Assembly: GCF_965363235.1 (NCBI RefSeq)
Contig: NC_134844.1
Span: forward strand, 76,501,497 to 76,565,496
Reading direction: 5' to 3'
Length of the DNA stretch: 64,000 nucleotides
Origin: Mytilus galloprovincialis
Lineage: Eukaryota > Mollusca > Bivalvia > Mytilida > Mytilidae
Positions 51,491 to 62,297 of this stretch are shown here, piece by piece. Position 1 is the stretch's first letter. Every line of letters starts with the position of its first letter. Under the pieces are notes generated by a model, which made no database searches, was not told the DNA's origin, and worked only from the letters and a program-made list of their open reading frames with translations. The translations under genes and the position numbers were made by a program.

Positions 51491-54400
51491 ATGAGTACTT
51501 TGCAGGTTAAGGGAGGATCCGGCCCAGCCGGGAGGACTCTTAAAACTTTGAACAATAAAAACAACTTGGCTACTCTTTACATGAGAAAACAACTGGACCA
51601 ACTCCGAAGAGAAAACACATTTAGTATTTCACATTTGGACCGTGATAGGTTCGAAACACATGATTTTCTGCAACAGGTCTTACGGAAAGATTCGGACAAA
51701 CATCCATCTTCAATAAAGTAAGTGCATTTGATTAATTGATTGATAGTTGGTGTTATAACGCCACTTTTCAGCGCCACTTTTTGGCAATTTTGTGGCAGCC
51801 AGTTTTAATTGGTGGAAGAAGCCGGAGTGCCCAAAGAAAACAAACGACCGTCGATAGGAAAACTGATAATTCTGATCAATTACGAGTTGAGTCGGGAGCG
51901 GGATTCGAACTCGCAACCTCAGTGTTGACTGGCTAGTGATTACAGACAGAAGTAGAACTACATAGACCACTTCGAGACGCTGTCGAAATGTCTGGCTTAG
52001 TGGTGCTCACAAATATGGTGTAACCTTGTCTGTACCAATTCAGGAATATAACAATCATTCCGTTGGCTGATAGAGTATAACTTTTGATTTGATATTTCTT
52101 AAGTTCATGCACAACGTCCTACGTGGAGCTTTAGTCGTTGCCGGATACATACGTATTTATTTGAGAGATTCTTGTATATCATATTTTTTGTTTTTGTTTA
52201 TTGTTTTGTATATAAATAAGGTCGTTGGTTTTCTCGTTTGAATTTTTTTACTTTTGTCATTTTTGGTCCGTTTATAGCGTTCTATGCGTTAAGGTTTTTG
52301 TTCATTATTGAAGTTCGTGTGATGTTACATGTAACTCCTACTTTATTTGGTCTCTCTACTTCTTTATTTTCATAAGTAACCGATAATGATCAATATAGAT
52401 CGATAAAAATGTCTTATGCTTATTTTCATTTTTTGCTCAAATCCTAAATTTAGGCGCTCAAATGTCCTAGACTTTGGCACTCAAAAGTCCTTTTTATCGC
52501 TCACATGTTCTGCCATTTCGTTCAGATATCCATTGCAGTGTTCTTTTATTAGGAAAGTATCATTTATTTATTTTTTAATTATTCAATGTTATAAACATGT
52601 CTACATAGTTAAGTATTCAATCTCAAGGTGACAAATGGTTCAAAAACTTGACCTTTGGATTAGAGTTCAAGTACAGATTAAGTTTTGTATACAAGCTTAA
52701 AGTCTGTATAATATAAAACATATATTACTTCATGATTAAACTAATGGAACGTTATTAAAAGGGTTTAGTGGTTTTGCAGTTCACACTCCTCTTAAGGTGG
52801 TACCCAACACTTTCACTAAAATTAATTTGGCTCGTTTAATTTTCATAAAATTTTGACAAAGTATTTACTTTGACCCTTTAACCAAAATATATAAATATCA
52901 AAAATTTTGAACCAACCATTTTATCAGAAAAAATACACTGGTTATATAGCAGATTGACAAACACCAATTTTGATCATTGAAAAGCTTAATACTCCCTTTA
53001 CAAGACAACGTTATTAAAACGTTTGGCTGATTTTACAGAGTTAACTCCCTGTAGTGTTAGGTACCACCTTAAGTATAGCTATAGTTAAAATACTAAGTAA
53101 AATGTAGTTAAAAGATTTTTTAATTTAGAAAAAATTGATGCAAGCTATTCTTCATTGTAGTTTTAACATGGGTAGGCATTATATTCGTGATTATTTTTGC
53201 CCGAGTGATAGTGAGGGCTAAAAATAACGAAATAACACGAATACAATGCCTACCTATGTTAAAACTACAATAAAGTATAGCTTGCATCAAATATTTCGAA
53301 TCTGAATAGGACAATTAAGATAATTTCTATGTCCGATAAGTATTAGCGTAAAAGCGTTTGTGTAGGCTCTTCCATGAACCTCCCTTTTTTGTTTGTAAAG
53401 AAGCAAACGGCTGGCACTGTGATTTTTCAAAGGAAGGGGTTTGAACAGCCAGCATGAACGATTGTCGTATCTAGGTCAAATATGTCAATTCGGAATGCAA
53501 CACATTACAGTCATAATAAATGAATTAGTAACATCATGTGCACCATTTTTAAGAGTTTGAAAGTGTTTTATAGTTTAGGAAATATATTAAGTGCATGATT
53601 ATTTGATAAAATTCAGTATTCCGAAGAAGTCAATATACGCATGTGCAAACACATTTTATTGGATTTAGAGCATGGGTTTGTTCACAAAGCGAAAGAAGCA
53701 CGTCATATTAGAATCAGAAATATAATTGATTGATTGACTGATTGATTGATTGCTTAATTGATTGATTGAAATCTATTGAAATGTTAAAAATTCGTTTAAA
53801 ATAGATTCACAAGATTTTCAACCGAGGCCTTGGTGTACCTCGAAAGACCCGCGATAACTTGCATGGCTGAACACCGCACCCCTCCCCCCTTTCCGCATGT
53901 GGAAATTTCAACCGAGGCCTTGATTGATGATTTTTTTTAATCTCAAAAAGTCCTCCCCGACCAGAACGGCAAGCAAGCAATGTGTCTGGTGTATAGCGGG
54001 GATCATCGGATCGTTGGAACACGTGACATTACAAATCGAGTCTGAAGCTAGTCCAGTTGTGGTAAATAAGTATGCATGTATGTCTAATCAACAATATTGC
54101 TATCCATCTGATTTATTAAATGTAGAAACATATAGCTTAGCTATTTCAGCCCTGCTGTTCTCTGTTGTTAGATACAAAGACCCATGATTCTGTATTGTGT
54201 GTTGTCCTCAACCAAGTCTCTTACCATTGCCATCTCGAGTTATCTCTCTTTTCTTGTGAGAGTATGTTAATTTTTGGTCAGAAATTGCGCATTTTACATG
54301 GGAAATATTTAATTCAAATTCAAACAAGAATGTGTCCCCAGTACACGGATGGCCCATTCGATGCATCATTTTCTATGTTCAGTGGACCGTGAAAATAGGA

Positions 54401-56707
54401 GAATATCTCTTATTTGGCATTAAAATTAGAAGGATCATATCATAGGGAACATGTGTACTAAGTTTCAAGTTGATTGGACTTCAACTTCATCAAAAACTTT
54501 AACCTGAAGTGGGACAGACGAACGAACGGACGAACGGACGGACGGACGGACGCACAGACCAGAAAACATATTACCCATAAATGTTTGATATCTATTTCAA
54601 ATTGACACATAATGTTAAGAAATGCTTAGGATAAAAAATATAAAAGAAAAACATAAAGATTTTTACCTGATGACATTACAATTACGTCATTATATGTACT
54701 GTTTTTAAAAAATACAGATTTTATGTAGTTTTCCATCTTTATTTCTGTTATTGAAACATCGTGTTCAGGCAAGAAACAATAAGATAATTTAACAGCCTCT
54801 TTATTATTACTTTTGAAATGATCCCACCAAATATAAAGATGTTTCTTGGGTGCGCACATACTTTTTCAATCTAAAAAATACATAAAATTTGATGAAAAAC
54901 AAGGAAAATCACGAAATTTACCAAAAAAATATGCCAAATAAATCATGATTTGTTGCCATTTAAATTTGTTCAATGTCAAATTTGTTTTGTTTCTCTCAGT
55001 ACCTTGCACTGTAGCACGGTTATCAGTTATTTAAGAATACATAATATGATAACTTTTAAATTTGCAAAAAACAGTTCAATGATATTTATGCTTTGTATGA
55101 AAATTTATTTGTGCATGTCTCCATATTTTATGTCCTTAGGAACAGATCGTTTGTTTTTTTTTTGTTTTTTTTTTTATAAAAACACGTAAAATCTGTAAAG
55201 AGAATAATAAAAATAACAAACTCTTAGGAAAATCCAAACCGGAAAGTCCCTTATCAAATTGTAAAATCAAAACTGCAACTGCTGCTAGTAGTATACAAAT
55301 TATCTTTAAAAACTGATAAGAACATATGTAAATAATTGAACTTTTCGTCGGGATCCCGTCTTTATTTAATGTCTCTCTGTTTAAATTAATCATAACTCCT
55401 GTTGTTTGTAATCGTCTTTGCTTTATTATATACTCTTCAATAAGAGGCTAATGAAGTATGTAGAAAACGGTGGATTGCAATGTTGTTTCGAAATGATTTT
55501 ATGAGCAATCCGTATATACTGAACAAAATTTTGATTTAATGGATAAATATATAATAATTGTCAAAAAATATTTTAATAGTGTATACTTATTGACTAGGTA
55601 TGAGTTAAATAGTAAGTTTATTGTCCCCGATTTGCAACGATTGCCAAACTCATAGTATGGACCCTGTTATTCTTTGGTTGCTGTTTGTTATGTTTGTTTT
55701 GCGTTTAATATTTTTCTATTATTAAATTACATGTATGTTTCATTACAATATGAGTTAAACGATTTATAATTACAAATGATAAATTGATATTTTGTAGGTA
55801 TTTAGGAAAAGCCGAGATAAAAGATGAATTAAAATTGGACAATATCTTAAACAGTAAATCTGTAAGTCCCGGTCAACCACGTCGTAAACGTCGCCATCGA
55901 CGGCAAATCAGTCCGAAACCTCCAGCGAAATCACAAATTACACCATTGGTTGAAAAAATTGACGACATTTCTTACGACAAACCAGAAACGCCACGTGATA
56001 AAACGCCTAGCCGACTCGAACGTCAGAAAACATTTAGTATTCCCAAGTTAATGTCACAAACTAGTACATGTACCACACTCCCGTCACTAGATAGGAGGGA
56101 GTCAGTTTATTTTCAGATAGCATCCGGAAATGCTGCAGATTTAAGTAGCGATTCCTCTGAGGACGAAAGCGAGGAACCAACTCTTGCGGTAAAAACGAAA
56201 GATCTGTCAACAAGACGAAGGTCATCATTTGTAGCATGGGTTCAGGAAAACAGTGAGGACCAATCAAATAAAATGCAAGAGAGGTTGCAGCAAATTAAAT
56301 TGAAAGACAATCCACTTGAACAGAGAAGACTGTCATTTTCCAATTTCCTTAAGAAGCGTTTTAAAGCATCACGGAAATCTGTTACTCCCGCTGAACAATT
56401 ACAAGACATTTCAGAAGACACTACTCCAGATTGCGCGGACGTTTTTCCGCCATTTAACAATTCGTATCCACTCGATCCGTATACTGACCAAATGAAATCA
56501 TTGATGCTAAGTAAAACCGGGAGACGTAAACCACCATTGAACGATCGAATAAGTTCGTTTTTTACCCGTATTAGTAATCTAAAAATTCCTGTGTATAATT
56601 TTAACAGTCCTGCACCAAAATTAACTGCTCTGGAGAAAAGACGGTACACGCTGTTAACGAAAGGAATAAATGCCGCTTTAGCTATTTCAAGTGACGAGGA
56701 AGACTAG
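51491..56707 (+). CDS. basic, Ser-rich protein with repeated RRxS-type sites; function unknown (two exons)
   Basis: Exons 51491-51717 and 55798-56707 join in phase (K76) to give 378 residues; the intron is GTAAGT to TTTTGTAG. I do not recognise a family. Visible features: a basic cluster RRKRRHRRQIS at 104-114; sites resembling basophilic-kinase targets at ERQKTFS (150-156), DRRES (174-178), RRRSSF (215-220) and RRLSF (252-256); a related NTFSIS in exon 1 (42-47); an acidic patch, SSDSSEDESEE, at 192-202; and an acidic end, SSDEED. Such a layout, mostly disordered with phosphosites, suggests a regulatory or cytoskeleton-associated phosphoprotein, which is inference. There are no membrane segments or signal peptide. 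An upstream exon (50699-50788) might extend it. The intron holds a SINE, two foldback elements and a candidate opposite-strand exon. Confidence 0.7.
51737..51985 (-). mobile_element. tRNA-derived SINE family with GGCCAGTTTTAATTGGTGGA-like body
   Basis: Read on the minus strand there is an A-box-like AGTGGTCTATGTAG and a B box, GAGTTCGAATCCCG. The body (GGTGTTATAACGCCACTTTT, GGAAGAAGCCGGAGTGCCCA, TAGGAAAACTGATAATTCTG) matches the copy at 57701-57990. It begins only about 20 bp after the donor of the first exon of the Ser-rich gene. Confidence 0.75.
52200..52375 (-). repeat. GGTATGATTGCC family, old reverse copy
   Basis: AAATAAGGTCGTTGGTTTTC matches AAATAAGGCCGTTAGTTTTC at 41047; then TTCTATGCGTTAAGGTTTTT, GTTCATTATTGAAGTTCGTG and CTTTATTTGGTCTCTCTACT follow in the same order as at 41110-41210. 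Strongly diverged. Confidence 0.6.
52791..53073. mobile_element. 283-bp MITE with CTTAAGGTGGTACC termini
   Basis: The left end CTTAAGGTGGTACCCAACAC is mirrored at the right by GTGTTAGGTACCACCTTAAG. AT-rich interior with no ORF. In the intron of the Ser-rich gene. Confidence 0.9.
53135..53290. mobile_element. 156-bp hairpin element with TTGATGCAAGCTAT termini
   Basis: The left arm TTGATGCAAGCTATTCTTCA, then TAGTTTTAACATGGGTAGGC, is mirrored by GCCTACCTATGTTAAAACTA, then TAAAGTATAGCTTGCATCAA. The loop contains GCCCGAGTGATAGTGAGGGC, itself a small hairpin. In the intron of the Ser-rich gene. Confidence 0.88.
54323..54575 (+). repeat. GTACTAAGTTTCAAGTTGAT interspersed repeat with GACG-tetranucleotide tail
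   Basis: AATGTGTCCCCAGTACACGG, TTCAGTGGACCGTGAAAAT, GTGTACTAAGTTTCAAGTTG, TTGGACTTCAACTTCATCAA and a run of GAACGGACG/GACG units from about 54516. I recall this as a common bivalve repeat that follows gene-like 'human-readable' spacing but has no ORF here. Confidence 0.7.
54667..54859 (-). other. candidate coding exon on the opposite strand, in the intron of the Ser-rich gene
   Basis: On the minus strand a TTTTTTAG acceptor lies 11 bases before an ATG. The frame MCAPKKHLYIWWDHFKSNNK, then EAVKLSYCFLPEHDVSITEI and KMENYIKSVFFKNSTYNDVI, then VMSS, runs to a donor (TCAG followed by GTAAAA). The composition is protein-like rather than repeat-like. No second exon was found before the repeat at 54323-54575. 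Family not recognised. Confidence 0.3.
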
Positions 56708-57006
56708 GCATCTCGAGATCGTCATCAGACAGGATCCACCATCATATTGGTTACTATAACAATCATATCATATCATTGCTAGCATTGTAAAAAGTTGTTG
56801 ATCTGAAAATAGAATATTTTGAAAATTGAAATCAATCAAGAAATACATGACAAGAGTTACTGGGAGGGGGCGGAAGGGGGGGGGGGGGCTTCTCAAACAT
56901 TTTACCGAACTAAGTTTATTGTTACAACACACAATTTGTGGAAATATTCCTTAGTACTTTAGCTTATTTAATGTGTTTTGTTCTTATCCATGTGATAATA
57001 ATTTAA
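56708..57006. other. 3' flank of the Ser-rich gene
   Basis: Short AT-rich stretch with a G-rich patch (56862-56888). No canonical AATAAA close after the stop is apparent to me. Confidence 0.4.
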
Positions 57007-57308
57007 TTTTGGATGTAACGCGTCTTCTGATTGGCTGACGTTTCTTTGTTATGAGCCGGCCATAGACATAATTTAGTCATGTGACCGTGACGTCATCAAC
57101 GTTTTTTTCATGGTTTTCTACGGTTTAAAATGGATTTAGATTTAAATTATAAGAAATGACTGTAATATTTTTTCTGTCTATTCGAAATAACATAAAAATG
57201 TGGTGCACATTGTTAAATAACACGCTACGCGCGTTATTCAGTGTGCACCAAATTTTTTATGTTATTTCTTCACAGACAGAAAAAATATTACAGTCATTCC
57301 TTAAATAA
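57007..57308 (+). mobile_element. GTGGTGCACA hairpin family, copy 3 (best preserved)
   Basis: TTTTGGATGTAACGCGTCTT, CCATAGACATAATTTAGTCA and TGTGACCGTGACGTCATCAA lead into a long hairpin: ACTGTAATATTTTTTCTGTC, TATTCGAAATAACATAAAAA and TGTGGTGCACA, mirrored by TGTGCACCAAATTTTTTATG and so on to AAAAATATTACAGTCATTCC. The loop contains the palindrome ACGCTACGCGCGTTATT-like sequence. Confidence 0.9.
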
Positions 57309-57700
57309 CAGAAGTTTTTGTATGATGCTTCCATATTTTCCACGAACAAAATTGTCACCAAATTTCGGGAAAGTGTTTTAACTTTCTAAAATACAAAATG
57401 TATTAAACTTGACAATATGTTTGGCTGCTGCCTGACTTTTGAATTTTCCAGTTTTCAGGCTGTACTAAGATATTAATGATAGGCCCCTATTAAAGGGGGT
57501 TAACGATCTTGACAAGAATACACAATAAAATAAGCAACAAAAATATAAAAAATCAATGAAACACACATCAGAACCAGAAAAAAAAACAAATAATGAAATT
57601 GGACAATCAGACAAAAAAGAAAAAAAAAACAACAACCAAATCAAACTTTGTTGGTTTCAGGGCAATGTTTTTTTAAACAAAAGTTTGTGGATTTACGGTT

Positions 57701-57990
57701 GATTGATTGGATGATTATTTTATAGATTGATTGGTGTTTAACGTCACTTTCAGCGCTACAGTGCTATTTTGTGACGGTCAGTTCTTATTTGCGGAGAAGC
57801 CGGAGTGCCCGGAGAGAACCACCAACTTCCGGTAGGAAAACTGACAATCCTAGTCAATAAAGATTGGAGTCGAGCGCACCTGCCACGTTCGAGACCTTTT
57901 CGGTAGGAAAACTGACAATCCTAGTCAATAAAGATTGGAGTCGAGCGCACCTGCCACGTTCGAGACCTCAGTGTTGACAGGCTTGTTATA
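57701..57990 (-). mobile_element. SINE-family copy with an internal 71-bp duplication
   Basis: Same family as 51737-51985 (GAAGCCGGAGTGCCCGGAGA, TAGGAAAACTGACAATCCTA, GACCTCAGTGTTGACAGGCT). The block 57830-57900 is repeated at 57901-57971 with no difference over about 67 bp, pointing to a recent tandem duplication. Confidence 0.75.
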
Positions 57991-58245
57991 CAGTAGTTTT
58001 TGGATTTATGCTAAAATGTGAAAGAGTTCTTAAGATTTGTTCGATCCGACACAAGAATTCACATTGAGTTCACTTTATCACCATGTTCGTGCGTGCGCAT
58101 ACTATTATCTTCAGCAGTACCAGGTTTAATATTTGTCACTGATGTTAGGATCATTATTAAAAACGGCAGTTTCAATGTTCATTTTCCTTTTTTCATAACT
58201 TCAATTCGATAGTATGAACTAAAATAAAGATCAAATTTTATACAA

Positions 58246-58455
58246 GGGATGAGGGGGGATAGGAGGGGTCCTGATCCCGAAATCCCGGACTTAAAAAAAC
58301 GAATTCCCGAGGTCCCGAATTTAAATAAAGTAAATCCCGATGTCCCGAAATCCGAAAAAAACGATTCCCGGATCCCGAAAGGGTCAATCCCGAAATCCCG
58401 AGCTTAAAAACACCCGATCCCGGAGTCCCGATAAAGGTCCTATCCCCCCTCAGGG
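58246..58455. mobile_element. small foldback element, TGAGGGGGGATAGGA termini, AATCCCGA array inside
   Basis: The left end GATGAGGGGGGATAGGAGGG and the right end TCCTATCCCCCCTCAGGG are inverted. Between them there are more than ten CCCGA or TCCCGAAATCCCG units. Same architecture as 23755-23949, 30293-30521 and 34833-35109. Confidence 0.85.
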
Positions 58456-58859
58456 ATTCAAAGACAACTGAAATCGCAAATTATGGATATTCTGATCGAA
58501 GGCATTGATTTTGTACAAACACAATTATTTTGGCCGTAGCATGTACAAATTTGGAAAAAAATGTGTTTTAAGCATTGTCAAATTCAGGAAAAATAAAATA
58601 AATCAAAAACCCAGTATAGTGTTCATTGACCTTCGTGATCAAATGTCCAAATGAATGACCTCAAGGTGTTATTTTTTTCACATTTTCGATCCATACATGT
58701 ACCGGTTAACTATCTCAAGACATATTTTCAGACTTCCAATTAATACATTATGGAAAACTAAAAACTGAAAAGAAAACGTTTTCTTTAGTCGTTTTCAGAA
58801 GTTTGTTTCAACGATATATCAATATGTTTTAAGCAATATTAGTCCAGTATATATTTTGG

Positions 58860-59440
58860 GACGATTGATCACTTTATGGTAAAAGCATGAAACTTTGCAC
58901 AGTGTTAGTTATGATGCTTATAAACATTTTTGGATATGAAGCCATTAAAAAAAAATTTCACAATGGCCGCCAACAGTCGTGAAGCAGAGTCCGAAAATAT
59001 AGTATAATTTATCATTTGAAAATAAAAGCACAAAAACTATGCATATTGCTAGTTATGATGATAATTAATCTTTTCTAAATATGGAACAATAAAAAAATCC
59101 CTAATGGCCGCCAATTTTAAAATGGTCGCCAACAGTCATGAGGCAGAGTCCGAAAATATGGTATAATTTATCATTTGAAATAAAAGCACAACACTTTGCA
59201 AATTGCTATTTATGACTCTCATTAATCTTTTATGAATATGGAACAATAAAAAATAATTCCAAAATGGCCGATACATTCAAAATGGCCGCCAACAGTCATG
59301 AGGCAGAGTAAAAAAAATGGTATAATTGATCAATTGAAAATAAAAGCGCACAACTTTGCTTATTGCTAGTTATGATGAAAATTTAACTTTTCTGATTATG
59401 GAACAATCAATAATAATTCCATAATGGCCGCCAAAAGTCT
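58860..59440 (+). repeat. about 160-bp tandem repeat with ATGGCCGCCAACAGTC units
   Basis: CAACAGTCRTGARGCAGAGT starts at 58971, 59130 and 59290, with a truncated fourth GCCGCCAAAAGTC near 59427. Each unit also holds TATAATTTATCATTTGAAAA and TTGCTAGTTATGATG-like text. No coding potential. Confidence 0.85.
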
Positions 59441-59694
59441 TATTTTTTAGAAACTAAATCGTTTATATCTACAAAGCTATTAACAATCAACAAATATTTG
59501 TGCTTTGCAAAACTTTCAGGATTTCAGGTCATCAAATCTTGAATTACATACTTTTTGTTTGTCTTTTTAACTTTTCCGATTCAAACGTCACTGATCAATA
59601 CGTCATTTGTGGACGAAACACATGTCTGGCATACAGAAGTTTTCAACAAGGAATATATAAACCAATTTACAACCTATAGTTCTTACAACATGGC

Positions 59695-60190
59695 TACTGA
59701 AAAAATGTTCAGGGTTTTAACTGTAGAATATGACAAACCAACTAAATCAAATAATATTGATTTGGCAAATTGCCTCGTTTGCCAAGAAATTATAGATAAA
59801 AATTAACTTATAATATGCAAATTTAAATCTAAACGTCTCAACGTTGGGACTGGTTATCAATCTTTAGCTGACAATATTAAAGAGTTTCATGAATTACGAT
59901 TGTCAATTTTATGCATTAATGTGTGCAATGAAAACTTAGATGAGGGATCTGAAAAAGACATTGTGTTTACACTTGGCTCTGTATTTCAATATTGTGGCAT
60001 TTTTGTTGGAAAAACGAAATTCTTGTCATATTTTGATAATATGAAAGGGCAATTCAGGAGTTTTTGATCTCGAGAAAAGAATGATAATTGCGAAATGAAC
60101 TCGTTTGTTTTAGCAGATTCAATGAAATCGAGAAAAGTTATAAATGATTAGATAGCTGTGTAATGACTATTCTTCAAAAACAAACAACAG
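59695..60190 (+). pseudogene. decayed copy of a conserved, possibly transposon-borne domain
   Basis: From the ATG at about 59690 the frame gives NNIDLANCLVCQEIIDKN and a stop, followed in a nearby frame by RLNVGTGYQSLADNIKEFHE and LDEGSEKDIVFTLGSVFQY, and further stops. The pattern CxxCQ, then GYQSLxxNIxxFxEL, then LDEG, resembles an N-terminal module that I recall from repeated proteins in mollusc and cnidarian genomes. Broken by at least two stops. A CGTCACTGATGAGTC-family fragment (59560-59650) precedes it. Confidence 0.4.
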
Positions 60191-61068
60191 GCAACGGATT
60201 GATTAATTTAAACTTTTTTTATGTTCAAAAAGCTACTATAGCTACTGATAAGAAAAAATATCGGACGAAATATCAGGAAGCTTCGTAACTGGATAGGGGG
60301 GTTCCTAGAGTTTAAATTGTATATCCAAACCCCTTTTGGCCTTTTTTTTTTTAAATCACTTGAAAAGAGACGAAAATCAGACTCAATATTCCTACTGGAT
60401 CTGTGTCACTTTCTTATAGGCTATAACGTCACAGTATCCAAAATTGCACCTATTTTTAGCAAAAATAGCATAAACATCTTGCAAGTTTTCTTCGGGACTA
60501 AACAATTTGTATTTTTTATAATTTGACATTATGCATGTCTTTCAAATCGTTAAATATATTTAAATATACACAGAACATTCACAACAAATATAAACAGATG
60601 AAGTGTTTACTGGGAAAAATCTATGGGAACGTCGCAATGTGACGTCCACAAAAAGTCATCTTTTAAAAAAGAGCAAATAAAATATGTTACGAGCATCCAT
60701 TTCTTTAAAAATGAATAATAAGCATGGACTAATGTCAAATTGTTCTAAATATTTGAAGAAATAAAACAAACCATCGGTTAATCGATTTATAAGGATGTGA
60801 ATTTATGCATGGATGCAATTTGGGTACTCCTCATTATAGAATCATGGACAGTTTGGGGGTATGTTTCAATATGGATTCAAAATTAAATTGGTGGAACCAT
60901 ATAGTAACTAAGAATACATCGACAAAATAAACACAGAATGGAAACTTTTGTTTGGATCATAAATACACTTCGGTGAAAAAAATGTCAAAAAAGGTGCAAT
61001 TTGGGTACCCTCACGTTAAACACATCATGTTTCAGCATTTCTCTGACAAAAATAAAATATCATTTACA
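60191..61068. other. intergenic, nothing firm
   Basis: A word TGCAATTTGGGTACTCC/TGCAATTTGGGTACCCT occurs twice (60816 and 60993). Otherwise AT-rich and without supported genes. Confidence 0.4.
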
Positions 61069-62297
61069 TTATATGTCCGATATCCTCTTTTTAATTCGTC
61101 TTGTTTTAAATTCATCCTTTAATTTGCATCTCAAATGTAATTTCATGTATTTCTTATGTTCTCTGCATTTAAACATCTTTTTCAAAGCATATCTGAGTTT
61201 TTCACTAATGGCTATATAGATAAGAAAGTTTGAAGCACATCCAATGATCATTGAAAGTTTTAAAATTTCCATGAGAAGTTAAAACTGTTTCAAGTTAATG
61301 TCAATATGTCCATAGACAATGTTGAGTAAGTGGATCGTTGGTTCACTGTACGGTGAATAAAAAAGTACTATTTGATATGTTGTAAATTTCTCGATGTTAT
61401 GAAATAAGCATTGTAATGCATCTTCCGAATTATTTAATACTCTACTGCAATATTCGATAACTGCAATATCAGAAACGGACTGATGAATCAATTGTACGAT
61501 TTCATTTTAAAAAAAAGTCTCAATCACCACAAGGTCGTCCCTTAGATATTCATAATATATTTATTTCAATTGATATTTATAAACCACATTCACCACAAAT
61601 CGCGGATATTCTTCAGCGACCTTTTCAAAATCAGAAATGAAAACTTCCAGTTCATTAAAAATTATGTTTTGATCATGTTATGGCAGTTCAAAAAAATCAT
61701 AGACGCAGGACTCTCCTGAGATATAACTCAATCTATCATCAAAACATGCTGAATATTTTATCAACCTTAGTCGAAAGTTTCTGTAAGACAACATTCTGTA
61801 TGTCCAAATTGGATCTATAAGTACCGAATAGAGTCGAGCAGACATAAAGCCTTGGAACTTCTGCGAGAAAAAAGACCGTCATGACGCACAAATCAATATA
61901 CAAGATTTTGTTTCAACTCTGGAAGCCGCGGCATGTCCACGGACATGTCTCCGTCGGAACAATATACATATGATATAGCATGTTGATATAAGCATTGTTA
62001 CTATTGCAACAACCAAAATAACGGAGAACACAATCGGATAGTATGCTAGAATATACTTCTGAATGGTATATTGGGGTGCTGAGACTAAACATACATCTTC
62101 CTTCCCACGACTCAGATTATTAAAAATAATCTTGGCACGTTAAAGGCCAGTGTAAACAAAAAGCATGTAGAGCAAACGATGCAAGCTTTCCGTTCATAGA
62201 TCTGAGTTTTACTCCAAACCAAAGAGACGCTGTTAACAGTATGGACGCAAGGTCGAATGTGTCTCCTAGGTTTGTTAGACATTAATGCATTAAGCAA
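61069..62297 (-). pseudogene. class A GPCR remnant, TM4 to TM7, frameshifted
   Basis: Minus-strand pieces in order: SKTQIYERKACIVCSTCFLF and TLAFNVPRLFL (TM4, to about 62112); APQYTIQKYILAYYPIVFSV and ILVVAIVTMLISTCYIICIL then FRRR (ECL2-TM5-ICL3, about 62122-61882); CVMTVFFLAEVPRLYVCSTL (TM6, to about 61740); and KLSMIIGCASNFLIYIAISE then KLRYALKKMF (TM7 and helix 8, 61272-61069). The TM4 and TM5 frames differ by one base in a T-run, and the TM5 and TM6 frames differ again, so it cannot be translated as it stands. TM1-TM3 were not found. The TM7/helix-8 text resembles neuropeptide (FMRFamide-type) receptors, which is only a suggestion. About 0.4 kb of unexplained sequence separates TM6 from TM7. 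Confidence 0.6.

Noticed and set aside
55136..55393. 85-codon minus-strand ORF with a hydrophobic stretch
   Set aside because: Part overlaps a reverse fragment of the ATGCCTGCACCAAGT repeat family (GGGACTTTCCGGTTTGGATT-like), so it is repeat-derived.
56242..56649. 135-codon minus-strand ORF
   Set aside because: Antisense shadow of the second exon of the Ser-rich gene.
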